From the NCBI GenBank assembly GCA_964598225.1, contig CAZRBG010000006.1, forward strand, positions 1 through 64,000: a stretch of 64,000 bases of DNA, read 5' to 3'. Below are positions 50,644 through 59,675 of this stretch, one piece after another. The position numbers and the translations under genes were made by a program. This DNA comes from SG8-4 sp964598225 (GTDB taxonomy: Bacteria; Planctomycetota; Phycisphaerae; Sedimentisphaerales; Anaerobacaceae). Positions within the stretch are counted from its first letter, which is position 1; each line of letters starts with the position of its first letter. The notes beneath the pieces are model-generated. The model searched no databases. It was not told the origin of the DNA and was given only the letters and a program-made list of their open reading frames with translations.

Positions 50644-51779
50644 CTCATAATATGTATTCTTTCCAGGCAGAAATCGACAAACTCGTCCGCCCTGCCCAGC
50701 CGTGCCTCTTCGGTGAGCCTGGTTTTGAGCCTTTGCCGGGCGCTATTCTGGCGATCCAAAAGAACCTTTCGCTCCACCATCCTCTGCACTTCAGGATCCT
50801 CGAACGGCTCATAACCGGCTACCTGCTTGTCCTGAAGCTTCATTATGAAAACATGTCCTTCCACCACAATTGGCCCGGCAATTTGGCCTGGTTCGATTTT
50901 ATCGGCCTCTTTGGCTAAAACGTTATATGGCGGCGCCAAAGAGTCCGGCTGCACCGGCTGCCACAGTCCGCCGAAGCGCTTTCTATGTCCGTGCGAATAC
51001 TTTTTTGCCAGCTCAGCAAAATCTTCACCTGCCCTTAATCGTTCGACAATTCTGCCGGCCAGATTCGCAGCGTACTTCTCTCGGTCCCGGTTCGGATCCG
51101 GTATGTCCAGCCTGTTTGGCTGAATATCGATGAGCCGAAAAGTTATTCTGGCTTCTCTGGCGAAATACTTCTCTTTCATCTCGTTGTAACCGTCGATCAG
51201 CTCGCGATAGGTAACCGGCCTGGTGTCGGCAAGTTCGGACTGTAAATACCATTGAACCAGGAGCGATTCTTTCTGCCTTTCCTTGAAGCCCTCACGATCC
51301 ACGCCGAGCTTTCTCAGTTCCTCCTCGGCTCTGACCTCATCACCGCCGTAACTGAGTACAAACTTCCTAACCTCGCTTTCTGCCGCTTTTTCCAGCGCTT
51401 CATCGACGTTTTCCCCCGCCTCTCGTTTGGCGTGCCGAACGAGCAGGATGTTCGTAATTCTGTCCAAAACAATTTTTTCGAATTCATCCTTTGTCAGGCT
51501 TTTGAACTCCTCGAAGTTGTTTTCCAGTGCGAACGGTTTGAAGTAGTCTTTCGGCACGATCTGTTTGCCGTTGAGTTCCGTTCTTGATCCGATAATTTCA
51601 TCGCTGGTAATAGTCTCCCCGGCGACCACAAGCGCCAATCCGCCGGCAGCCTCTACAAGCTCGATTTTCTGCGTCAGAGCGATGCGGTCAAGTTCGGCGT
51701 CGGTCGGCCCCGACTTCTGATCGTTACAGCCGACCATTAACAAGAACATCAACACAACTGTTAAAGGATACTTATACAT
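50616..51779 (-). CDS. Parvulin-type peptidyl-prolyl isomerase, SurA-like lipoprotein
   Basis: A 387-residue protein with lipobox LLMVGC (about residue 18). An N-terminal helical chaperone-like part (about 50-200) is followed by the rotamase fold (about 215-330): ERLRAGEDFAELAKKYSHG, GGLWQPVQPDSLAPP, IEPGQIAGPIVVEGHVFIMKLQDKQ. Probably folds outer-membrane or periplasmic proteins. The last ~9 residues (SHKDTKAQR) come from the adjacent repeat, so the native end has been altered or the gene was always finished by it. 36 bp downstream of the HD gene. Confidence 0.85.
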   Translation of the reverse strand: MYKYPLTVVLMFLLMVGCNDQKSGPTDAELDRIALTQKIELVEAAGGLALVVAGETITSDEIIGSRTELNGKQIVPKDYFKPFALENNFEEFKSLTKDEFEKIVLDRITNILLVRHAKREAGENVDEALEKAAESEVRKFVLSYGGDEVRAEEELRKLGVDREGFKERQKESLLVQWYLQSELADTRPVTYRELIDGYNEMKEKYFAREARITFRLIDIQPNRLDIPDPNRDREKYAANLAGRIVERLRAGEDFAELAKKYSHGHRKRFGGLWQPVQPDSLAPPYNVLAKEADKIEPGQIAGPIVVEGHVFIMKLQDKQVAGYEPFEDPEVQRMVERKVLLDRQNSARQRLKTRLTEEARLGRADEFVDFCLERIHIMSHKDTKAQR

Positions 51780-51815
51780 AAATACAATCCCGAACTTCTA
51801 TAAAAACCGGAAGGC

Positions 51816-52406
51816 TTATCCCGAGACTTCAGGATCCCCCCTTAGACCTATCTCCTCGGCGACTTCTCGCATGCCCATGATGACATCGGTGATCAGTTCG
51901 CTCAATTCCATATCCAGCATCTCAGCGCCTTTTTGGATGACCTCTCTGTTCACACCGGCGGCGAAGGCCTTGTTCTTCCATTTCTTCTTTACCGATTTTG
52001 CCTTCACATCCATCACACTCTTGCCGGGCCTGACCAGGGCCGTTGCGGCTACCAATCCGGTCAGTTCATCCACTGCGTACAAAACCTTTTCCATTTCAGT
52101 CCGAGGTTCGACGTCTGTGCACAAGCCCCAGCCATGTGATACAACCGCACGGACATACTCTGGAGGCCAATTCCTCGAAGCCAGTATCTCTTCTGTTTTT
52201 TTGCAGTGCTGATCGGGGTATTGCTCGTAGTCGAGATCGTGGATCAGTCCGATAAGACCCCATACTTCCTCATTCTTGCCCCGTTTTCGGGCGCAATAAC
52301 GCATCACTCCTTCAACAGCCAGGGCGTGCTTAATCAAAGCATCATTCTTGTTGTATTCTTTCAGCAGCGAAAAGACTTCTTCTCGACTGGGCAAATTGTC
52401 AGACAC
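51816..52406 (-). CDS. HD-domain phosphohydrolase-like protein
   Basis: A 196-residue soluble protein. LIKHALAVEGVMRYCARK and LIGLIHDLDYEQYPDQH supply the H...HD of the HD superfamily, with later VVSHGW and AVDELTGLVAATAL (D in the last helix) as the remaining ligands. Members of this short type are annotated as hydrolases of nucleotides without known substrate. First gene of a minus-strand run including PPIase and AcpS. Confidence 0.85.
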   Translation of the reverse strand: MSDNLPSREEVFSLLKEYNKNDALIKHALAVEGVMRYCARKRGKNEEVWGLIGLIHDLDYEQYPDQHCKKTEEILASRNWPPEYVRAVVSHGWGLCTDVEPRTEMEKVLYAVDELTGLVAATALVRPGKSVMDVKAKSVKKKWKNKAFAAGVNREVIQKGAEMLDMELSELITDVIMGMREVAEEIGLRGDPEVSG

Positions 52407-52813
52407 GGTGGTAATCCTTCAGACCTTACAAAGACCTCAAATCGCCTTCTCAATAGGAGAAGAACCCGAATTATTGGCCTAATCTAAGATCAACGGTGTA
52501 AAAATGCAATTCTAAATTTTGGAGACACGGAGTTTATGCAGAACTATCCCGGATCAGAACTTGCCGCCGGAATTGCGAACAAATCGCATCGCAAGCAACA
52601 GGAGAGAAGGCCGTCCGGAAAGAAACTGAAAGGTGAACTATTAGGCGGGATTTGGAAGTGCAAAATTCAATCGGCAAACCTGGCCCGGCATTGGCGGTAC
52701 AATAGTAGCATGGGCATCTTGCCCATGACACATGGGCGGGACGCCCATGCTACGTCCACATATGCCGGGCCACTGTGCCGTATCTTACTCTTTGTAGATT
52801 CTTGACAATAATT
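52407..52813. other. Intergenic region with palindromic repeat at 52705-52753
   Basis: GTAGCATGGGCATCTTGCCC and the mirrored GGGCGGGACGCCCATGCTAC arms form a long outer inverted repeat (52705-52727 / 52731-52753). When read in frame it gives the GILPMTHGRDAHAT peptide known from many misannotated proteins. An ORF at 52536-52805 with an SD-like GGAGACACGGAG is open but runs through this repeat and has no family features, so I do not call it. Confidence 0.7.
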
Positions 52814-53653
52814 CTATTCCGTTCTCCAAACAGCGCCGACGCCGGCAGCCCAGGCATCGCCCGTGAACTGGAGCTCGACGTGGGCGCAGGTGTTATCATT
52901 GACGAACCACTGCGCGCCGACGTAGCCGCCTATATGCGATTCTTCACTGAGATCTTCCTGACTGACGGTGGTGGTTTCTGTCACACCACCACTGCTGCTT
53001 TGGCCGCTGAGATCGAAATCTCCTCCCACAAAATGCAGAAAAGGGCCGCCATATACGCTCACGCCGTCCAATTCTACTGTCGGGCCGAGGGCTACCTGGA
53101 CCTCCCAGAAGTCCAGATCTGCATCGCCGGTAAAAGCCGAATCACCCTTCAACTTAACGTCGCTTTCGTCGGGGTCGGACCACGTTGTCTGGAACAATCC
53201 TCCCCACGTAACGCCTGCGTCCTGCCAGAAGGTGACTCTCGTACCAAATCCCCAGGCAATACCCAGGCTGCCGTCCAAACCGGTGTAAGTGGAATCGGTG
53301 CCGCTCGCCGGATCCTCTATTATCTCATCCGCAGCGTCGCTGGCGCCAATGTGCACGAATGCATCCCAATTGTCATGAACGCCGTAACCCAATTGTCCGA
53401 GCACCATATTTGACTCAAGACCGTCGATCTCAAATCTCTTGTACTCGTCCAATGAAGTACCAGCAGTAACGGTTCGGCCATCGCCCCACGACTCGAGGTC
53501 CATATTGCTGCGGGAATAGTTGAGGCCGACAACCCATTGATCCATCCCTATCATGGCCTTCGGCGGTCCCATCGTCGGCAAAGCCATAACAACTGAACTG
53601 TAAAAACCAACAACCGCAATGACAACAGCTAACGTCGCGATTCTTTTACTCAT
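52814..53653 (-). CDS. Small outer-membrane beta-barrel protein of unknown function
   Basis: A 279-residue protein. The start at 53653 is supported by GAAGGGAGTGAGACTC upstream. Signal peptide about 1-26 (MSKRIATLAVVIAVVGFYSSVVMA), then alternating strands with aromatic girdle positions (WVVGLNYSRSN, LGQLGYGVHDNWDAFVHIG, LGIAWGFGTRVTFW, IGGYVGAQWFVNDNTCAHVELQF) and end AAGVGAVWRTE. Resembles OMP_b-brl-like outer-membrane proteins; substrate unknown. Confidence 0.75.
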   Translation of the reverse strand: MSKRIATLAVVIAVVGFYSSVVMALPTMGPPKAMIGMDQWVVGLNYSRSNMDLESWGDGRTVTAGTSLDEYKRFEIDGLESNMVLGQLGYGVHDNWDAFVHIGASDAADEIIEDPASGTDSTYTGLDGSLGIAWGFGTRVTFWQDAGVTWGGLFQTTWSDPDESDVKLKGDSAFTGDADLDFWEVQVALGPTVELDGVSVYGGPFLHFVGGDFDLSGQSSSGGVTETTTVSQEDLSEESHIGGYVGAQWFVNDNTCAHVELQFTGDAWAAGVGAVWRTE

Positions 53654-54137
53654 GAGTCTCACTCCCTTCAATTTCAGTGCAATTTCTTTGTGATAATTTA
53701 CAACTTTTCTCAGACTTACAGACATATCGACCCGCCTTTGGGAAAAGCTTTCTCTTTTTTTGTGGAATTGGAAATTTTAAAAACACCCCATTACCGTAGA
53801 AAATCCACAATTCATAAGACTCGGCATAAAATGTTCTTGACACATAGCCTCACTAAGCGACGCCATGACAAAAATGTAGCCATCAGAGGCGCTGTGAATA
53901 TCGCATGTTCGCTCAGAAAATTCCGTTCAATACCCCCTTGGTGATCGGATCAGACAGGAAAATTGTCGATTTACGGGGATTTTGACTATGATAGGTTCCG
54001 ATAATCTGAGGCGTATTCGGGAGGGTCTGGTCCACCTTTGACAACTCTACGTTCGGGACCGAACCGAACGAGGACCGAATGAAGTCCTATAATTTCAGTC
54101 CGAAAGGTAGTTGCAATAAGCTACACGGCATTTATTC
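53654..54137. other. Intergenic region between divergent genes
   Basis: About 480 bp without a convincing gene. It has a small inverted pair GTTCGG...CCGAAC and two direct GGACCGAA copies around 54050-54080, some 60 bp upstream of the -35 of the next promoter, which could be a regulator site. Nothing else stands out. Confidence 0.35.
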
Positions 54138-54166
54138 TTGACAAATATGAGTAAATAATGTATATT
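54138..54166 (+). promoter_or_regulatory. Strong sigma-70 promoter of the DUF11 surface protein gene
   Basis: TTGACA (54138-54143), a 17-bp spacer, TATATT (54161-54166). The transcript would start near 54173, giving a ~175-nt leader. Confidence 0.85.
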
Positions 54167-54197
54167 AATAAAGGTAGCATCCGGAGGTGTGGTGAAA

Positions 54198-54266
54198 ATG
54201 GGCCTGGTTACATTTCTCGCGTGTTTTCTCCACCGGTATATTGGTCGACGAGCGTCCGTGACATAA
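54198..54266 (+). CDS. Putative 22-residue leader peptide
   Basis: A strong SD-like GGAGGTG (54183-54189) is followed 8 bp later by ATG; the frame reads MGLVTFLACFLHRYIGRRAS and two further residues to TAA. It ends 81 bp before the ATG of the large surface protein. It could be a translated leader or small membrane peptide; short frames with good sites can also be chance. Confidence 0.35.
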   Translation: MGLVTFLACFLHRYIGRRASVT

Positions 54267-54347
54267 AGCGGGACAACGTTGCTAAATTGTGTAGAACCAG
54301 TTGAAGGTGAAATAAAGTACAAACAAGTTTTTTGCGGGAATTCGATC

Positions 54348-57284
54348 ATGAACGAAAAGAATAGAAAGAAGGCCTTTAGAGTCGGCGCATTGTTAATGCT
54401 CATGACAGCAATCACAGTGATGACCGCAGATGTGGAGACTGCGAAAGCAAAATCGCTGTATATGATTGCCGATCACTTCGGCAGCACGAGCGAAGTGACT
54501 CTGCCGATACACGCGTACGACATCGGACCCGAGGGCATGTTGGCATTCCAGACCGAGCACAGACTACGGCGTCGTGAGTTGGGTGCCGTGGGCATGGCGA
54601 TTGATTCGGATACGGGGTACTTGTTCATCACGTATAAGCTATACGAAAAAATCGGCATTGTGGATGGAACGACAATGACCTACGTCGGTGAGATTCTCGC
54701 CGAATCTGTCACCTCCGCCGATCTGGCGGGTATTGTCTATGATCACAGTAAAGGTTTAGTCTACACTGTCGATCGAGGCAGAGAGAATCTGTACGCCTAC
54801 GAGTGGGATCCAAAAACCATCACCCTTACGCCCCTGCCCGGTTCGCCGTTCTTAATGTTAGGTGCTCGTGCGTACGGAATCGCGCTTGATGAAATAGACG
54901 GTCTTCTCTACGTCGCTAACGGCAATAATAAAGTCTACGTATACAGCACGGAAAACTGGAGAAGGGTCGGCTCGATAGAGCTTGACCGCGCTATCGTCAG
55001 CGTAGCGGTGGATGTCATGAACGGATACCTCTATGCCGGAGGTGGATTCGTGGGAAACAACTATCTTACGCAGTACCACCTGGCAACAGGCGATAAGGTT
55101 GAAGTCCAGGTGGAGCCCGATGCCGGTGTGATGGGATTGGCCGTCGATCCGGAAACCGGCCTGGTGTACCTGAACACCGGAAGGAACAACGCCCCCGGCG
55201 GAGACAATCTCCTGATCTATGACACCGATCTTAACCGGATCAGCAAGAAGCACATCGATGGAGATCCAACCGGAATCGCAATACCGGGCAAGGATATCGG
55301 ATTCAATCCACTAAACCTGACAAAGCAGCTTGTCAGTGGAGCATCTCAAAATGCCAAAACAGGAGAATTTCCGGTAGTTGGTACGGGCAAGGAAATTACC
55401 TATGGAATCGGATTCACCAATCAGAGCAATAAATCCACCGTGACCGACATTACGATAGTTGACGTATTGCCTCAATCCGTAACATTTGTATCGGCCGATG
55501 ATGACGGAGTCAACGGTCGGTACGACAGCAGCACACATACCTATAGATGGACTTACAGAGACCTGCCGCCGAGGACGTCTACGATGCTAAACCTGACCGT
55601 GCTTGTCGACAGAGACGTTGAGGCCGGTTCTGTGATCACCAACTCAGTAACAATCAACAGCAATGAGACGCCGCCTACCACAACGGGAGCGGACGTGGTG
55701 GCCAAAAACAATTCACTAAACCTGCAAAAAACCATCAAAGGAGCCAAGGACGGACAGATCGCGACGGTGGAGCCGAATGATCTGGTGACCTATACCCTGT
55801 GTTTCGACAATCTTGACAACGATTTTACAGCGACTGACATTGTGCTCGTTGATACGCTGCCGCCAGAGGTAGACTTCTTATCGGCGGATAAGGGTACAGG
55901 GAGCATGCGATACGACGCAAAATCACATACGGTTACATGGAGACCCGATAACCTAAAACCGGGATCGTCTGTCTGTTTTGACCTGAGAGTTCGAGTGGTG
56001 TCTGATTTGCCGCCTGGAACGGTCATCCGGAATTCCGCCGCTATAGACAGCGAAGAGTTGCCGCCCTCGGTGGCAAGTATCGATGCTGTTACCTCATTCA
56101 GCGGACTCGGAATCAGCAAAGTCGTAGTAGGAGATGACGAGGATCAACCTGTCCTTGTCGGTGAAAACGATGAGATAGAGTACATTATATGTTTCGAGAA
56201 CAGGAATACCGAAACAGTTACGAACGTGACTGTCGTCGATACTCTTCCGAAAGAAGTGAGCTTTGTAAAGGCTAAATCCGATAAAGGGGTGGGCAGGTAC
56301 GATCCGAAGACGCACACTTACACGTGGTCGTTCTCGTCACTTGATCCCGATGCCAAGCCTGAATGCGTGGAAATAGTCGTCAGAGTCAACAAAGGCATTG
56401 CCCCGGCAACTATCATAACCAATACGGCAACTATCAGCAGTCATGAAACAGCTTCGGCAACAGTGACAAACAGCAATGTATCTACATTCTTCAGCCCCCT
56501 GGGTCTGAAGAAAACGCTGGTCGGCGGATTCGGCGGCAAGATAGAGTGGGTAAGCATTGGCGATCAAATTACGTATGGATTCGAATTCCAAAACAACAAT
56601 GATTTCGCCATTACTAATGTAGCCGTCACAGACAATCTGCCCAAAGAGGTAAGTTTCGTGACAGCTTCAGAAGAAGGCATGTTCGGCAATAGCTACGATC
56701 CGAAATCACACACTTTTCAATGGGTGTTCCCGTCTCTGCAACCGGGCGAATCCAAAACGGCGGAGTTGGTTGTTGAGATCAATCCCGACGTCAAACCGAA
56801 TACGACAATCATCAATACGGCAAAAATCGACAGCGACCAGACAGCACAAGAGCCTTCCGCCACAGACGTTGAAGTCAAGGCTGAAAATCCGATGATACTG
56901 GGACCGGACGGCCTCGGCGGCTTTGTGAATGTAATGCCCAATATGCTCAGAGACAATAACTCGACGAACGATCTGCTGGTCACAATTCAGTTGCCTGAAA
57001 GTTTCGAAAAGGAAGATATCGACATAAATAAGGAAATACGCGCAATTGTCCGCAACTCTGAAACGGGAATTGACGGCAAAGTAGCAGCCAAACGCCAGAT
57101 TTTGGATGAAACTGCCAGCCCGGCGAAGATTTTCGCCACCTTCGACAGAGCGCAAATTATGGATATCTTACCCGGCCTGGGTGAATTCCAGATTGCAATT
57201 AAGGGCAGATACATGGAGAAGGGAAGCTTCCGCTCATACCGTGGAGAGGCGACCGTTCACGTTCTCAGATTCGCGGGTAATTAA
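54348..57284 (+). CDS. Exported propeller plus four-DUF11-repeat surface protein
   Basis: A 978-residue protein. Signal peptide (about 1-35, ending VETAKA). Residues ~35-300 form a YVTN/NHL-like beta-propeller (GIVYDHSKGLVYTVDRG, GIALDEIDGLLYVANG, GLAVDPETGLVYLNTG). Then four DUF11-type repeats of ~128 residues begin at LNLTKQLVSG, LNLQKTIKGA, LGISKVVVGD and LGLKKTLVGG, each with TYGIGFTN-, VTDxLP-, VSFVxA- and RYDxxTHTYxW-like strands and ending in N(S/T)A/V.I.S(D/N)(E/Q)T. A ~120-residue C-terminal domain closes it. Probably cell-surface or matrix adhesin. No sorting signal recognised. Start chosen for the signal peptide; the ribosome-binding site is weak. Confidence 0.85.
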   Translation: MNEKNRKKAFRVGALLMLMTAITVMTADVETAKAKSLYMIADHFGSTSEVTLPIHAYDIGPEGMLAFQTEHRLRRRELGAVGMAIDSDTGYLFITYKLYEKIGIVDGTTMTYVGEILAESVTSADLAGIVYDHSKGLVYTVDRGRENLYAYEWDPKTITLTPLPGSPFLMLGARAYGIALDEIDGLLYVANGNNKVYVYSTENWRRVGSIELDRAIVSVAVDVMNGYLYAGGGFVGNNYLTQYHLATGDKVEVQVEPDAGVMGLAVDPETGLVYLNTGRNNAPGGDNLLIYDTDLNRISKKHIDGDPTGIAIPGKDIGFNPLNLTKQLVSGASQNAKTGEFPVVGTGKEITYGIGFTNQSNKSTVTDITIVDVLPQSVTFVSADDDGVNGRYDSSTHTYRWTYRDLPPRTSTMLNLTVLVDRDVEAGSVITNSVTINSNETPPTTTGADVVAKNNSLNLQKTIKGAKDGQIATVEPNDLVTYTLCFDNLDNDFTATDIVLVDTLPPEVDFLSADKGTGSMRYDAKSHTVTWRPDNLKPGSSVCFDLRVRVVSDLPPGTVIRNSAAIDSEELPPSVASIDAVTSFSGLGISKVVVGDDEDQPVLVGENDEIEYIICFENRNTETVTNVTVVDTLPKEVSFVKAKSDKGVGRYDPKTHTYTWSFSSLDPDAKPECVEIVVRVNKGIAPATIITNTATISSHETASATVTNSNVSTFFSPLGLKKTLVGGFGGKIEWVSIGDQITYGFEFQNNNDFAITNVAVTDNLPKEVSFVTASEEGMFGNSYDPKSHTFQWVFPSLQPGESKTAELVVEINPDVKPNTTIINTAKIDSDQTAQEPSATDVEVKAENPMILGPDGLGGFVNVMPNMLRDNNSTNDLLVTIQLPESFEKEDIDINKEIRAIVRNSETGIDGKVAAKRQILDETASPAKIFATFDRAQIMDILPGLGEFQIAIKGRYMEKGSFRSYRGEATVHVLRFAGN

Positions 57285-57335
57285 ACCCACGTGGTCGATA
57301 AAACAAGAACTGGTGCATATTAACAGTTGAATTAC

Positions 57336-57367
57336 AAGGGCCGGCGATTGATTTCGTCGGCCCTTTT
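57336..57367 (+). terminator. Terminator of the DUF11 gene
   Basis: AAGGGCCGGCGA, loop TTGATT, TCGTCGGCCCTT, then TTTT: a 12-bp stem with one G-T pair. Similar in core to the terminator at 21418. Confidence 0.85.
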
Positions 57368-57535
57368 AAGTATATTCACGGCATGGTGATCTTTTGATCC
57401 GGCATGGCCGAAATCATGCGAATCCAAGAGCCTCGGGCGAGAAACTCAGCCACGTTCAAAGTTACAACCTCATCGTGCTGATGCCAGTGATAATCCTTAA
57501 TGGTTGCAGTATCAAGGCGATGCCTATATGGTCGC
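57368..57535. other. Intergenic region between convergent genes
   Basis: No gene, RNA or clear regulatory element seen. Confidence 0.4.
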
Positions 57536-58663
57536 CTAATTGTAGTATCGGCCAAGATATCCGACGATCGCCTTCTTCAATTCCAGCGGATCAACCTCTC
57601 CCAACCGGCGATAAATAATTCGACCACCCGGCTTGACCAGAATCGTATACGGAATGCCTCCAAGCAAGTCCCTGTCCAGCGCGCTCATAAGCTGGTATTC
57701 ATCCTGCGAATCGAACAGGTAATTCCGGCAAGATGCTTCCTGCTTTTTCAGCAGCGAAAGAACGCTGCCCTTGCGGCTTGGAGAATCTGCGCTGATCGTG
57801 ATCATCTCGAATTCCCGCTTGCGGTACATCCTGTTTGCGGTGACGAACTCGGCTAATTGATCGACGCTCGGCCCGCTCCAGCTTGCCCAGACGTTGATAA
57901 CGCGCAGCTTGCCCGAATCGTTCTTAACCAGCTTTTCGACTTCCGTGAAATCTATCATCTCGACCGAGACGGGCTCTTTTGCCCATCGCACCAGGGATTG
58001 GCGGGCTGATTCTCGCTTCCCGGCCCACTTGATCGAGCAACCTCTCGTTCTTGTCTTCTCAACGGAGACTTTCCTGCCCTCGAGCAAGGCTTCAATAGCC
58101 GTGCGCGCATCACGCGAACTGACCAGCTCGGGCTTTTCGGCATCGTCGATCCCGCCTTCATAGCGCAACCGGCGCTGCTTGTCGAAGATAAACACGTGCG
58201 GCGTGCGTGCCGGTCCGTAGGCGCGGGAGACTTTCTGATTCTCGCCGTCATAGAGATACGGAAAGTTGTATTCCATGTCCTTCGCGCGAATCTTCATATC
58301 CTCGAACGAATCGCCCATATCCGAGTAGCCCAGTTCGTCCAGCCGCACCGCCTTGGGATCGTTCGGCGATATCGCCACCACGGCAACACCCTTATCGCGA
58401 TAATCGGCAGCGATTTTCTTTATCCGGTCCTCATACGCCTGAGCCGTCGGGCAGTGGTTGCACGTAAAAACAATCACCAGAACATCCGCCCCGGCAAAAT
58501 CATCAAGACTGTACATCCGCCCATCCACACCGGGCAAATTAAAATCCGGCGCCTCGTCGCCAATCTCAAGCGTCTTCGTTCCCAGCGGTGCCGCAAAAAC
58601 CAGAGCAGCTATAGCGAGAACTGCTGCCGCCGCACTCAATGCTTGCTTCCTGCTCATTATCAT
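57536..58663 (-). CDS. Exported double-redoxin protein; second domain lacks catalytic cysteines
   Basis: A 375-residue protein; start 58663 (GGAAGGGCTCTGAG upstream), signal peptide to about 26 (SAAAAVLAIAALVFA). Domain 1 (about 30-175) is a peroxiredoxin/thiol-disulfide fold: GDEAPDFNLPGVDGRMYSL, VFTCNHCPTAQAY (CxxC active site), AYGPARTPHVFIFD. Domain 2 (about 225-375) is TlpA-like: LRVINVWASWSGPSVDQLAEF, IPYTILVKPGGRIIYRRLGE. Here WCxPC is replaced by WSGPS, so only the first domain should be redox-active. Confidence 0.85.
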   Translation of the reverse strand: MIMSRKQALSAAAAVLAIAALVFAAPLGTKTLEIGDEAPDFNLPGVDGRMYSLDDFAGADVLVIVFTCNHCPTAQAYEDRIKKIAADYRDKGVAVVAISPNDPKAVRLDELGYSDMGDSFEDMKIRAKDMEYNFPYLYDGENQKVSRAYGPARTPHVFIFDKQRRLRYEGGIDDAEKPELVSSRDARTAIEALLEGRKVSVEKTRTRGCSIKWAGKRESARQSLVRWAKEPVSVEMIDFTEVEKLVKNDSGKLRVINVWASWSGPSVDQLAEFVTANRMYRKREFEMITISADSPSRKGSVLSLLKKQEASCRNYLFDSQDEYQLMSALDRDLLGGIPYTILVKPGGRIIYRRLGEVDPLELKKAIVGYLGRYYN

Positions 58664-58697
58664 CTCAGAGCCCTTCCTGTTCAATAAAGTTAACTTG

Positions 58698-59675
58698 TCA
58701 CTCGTTTGGACCATCACCCCTTGTCTTACTCCTCCAGTGAAGATTCTCCAATTCTTCGAATCTTACGGCTGGCAAGTATCCGCCATTTACCAGCACACTA
58801 CCACCTCGCCCCAAATGGTTCTCGAACGTCACAAGCTCCAGTCCCCCGGACATGTTCCACCCGCCCGCAATCTCGAACAGTAGAACCGTATCATCAGGTG
58901 AGTTGGGCTCGCAATCGGGATTCATTGCATAGTAGCACCTTTGGTTTTTCGGAATGGGCCATGGGAGCACTTGCCGCCGCCATTTCCATTTGACAGCTGG
59001 GCAGAGGAATCGATCCGCGTCCGTGTCCGTATGTTCCAAGAGCAGATCACACCACTGATTCGGATCGGGATAGCGACCCTCGTACTCATCGGCGTAGGTC
59101 TTCATCGCGTCTCCCAGCCGTTTCAAATTGCCCGCGCACGCATTGCCCAGCGCGGTTGAGAAAGGCTGGCAAGTCTCAATCCACCAGAAGCTGACCAACA
59201 ACGTCCCCAGAACCATACCCATGATCGCAAGCGTTCCCTGGCTGCATTTGTTCATGAACGTTGATTTCCACTCGATGGTTGCCAGCGCGGGTATCAGAAA
59301 TGCGAACAAGAAGAGCAATGCGGCCGCCAGATAGAAACTGCATTTGTTGAGCACACGGTAACCAAAGTCGTTCCTGAACGGAAAGAGCAGCAGTAAAGAG
59401 CACAGGTAGAGAATGAGGGGGCTCGAGATGACAACCAGTACGATGGTGGCTATTCGTCCGGAGATTCCGGCCAGGGCAGCAAGCCCAAAAATCAGCGCGA
59501 CAATTCCCAGTAGATGTGTTGCGTTTCGTGCTACATACTCGCTCCACCAGGGCCGATACGCCAGCAGCCTCCATGCAATTACCGCAAGACCCAAGAAACA
59601 AAGTGACACCGAAGCGACGGCGAGTCCGCCCGTGCCAGGCACTCGGCTCGTGTTGTCTTTCCACGTTTCAGTCAT
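58698..59675 (-). CDS. Multi-helix membrane protein with pseudopilin-like C-terminal domain
   Basis: A 325-residue protein. Four or five transmembrane helices occupy about residues 18-180 (VASVSLCFLGLAVIAWRLL, LLGIVALIFGLAALAGI, FYLAAALLFLFAFLIPALA, LAIMGMVLGTLLVSFWW). The C-terminal part (LKRLGDAMKTYADEYEGRYPD, DTVLLFEIAGGWNMSGG) resembles the soluble half of the 507-1004 pseudopilin-like protein. The ATG overlaps the mfd stop (ATGA). Function unknown. Confidence 0.6.
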   Translation of the reverse strand: MTETWKDNTSRVPGTGGLAVASVSLCFLGLAVIAWRLLAYRPWWSEYVARNATHLLGIVALIFGLAALAGISGRIATIVLVVISSPLILYLCSLLLLFPFRNDFGYRVLNKCSFYLAAALLFLFAFLIPALATIEWKSTFMNKCSQGTLAIMGMVLGTLLVSFWWIETCQPFSTALGNACAGNLKRLGDAMKTYADEYEGRYPDPNQWCDLLLEHTDTDADRFLCPAVKWKWRRQVLPWPIPKNQRCYYAMNPDCEPNSPDDTVLLFEIAGGWNMSGGLELVTFENHLGRGGSVLVNGGYLPAVRFEELENLHWRSKTRGDGPNE

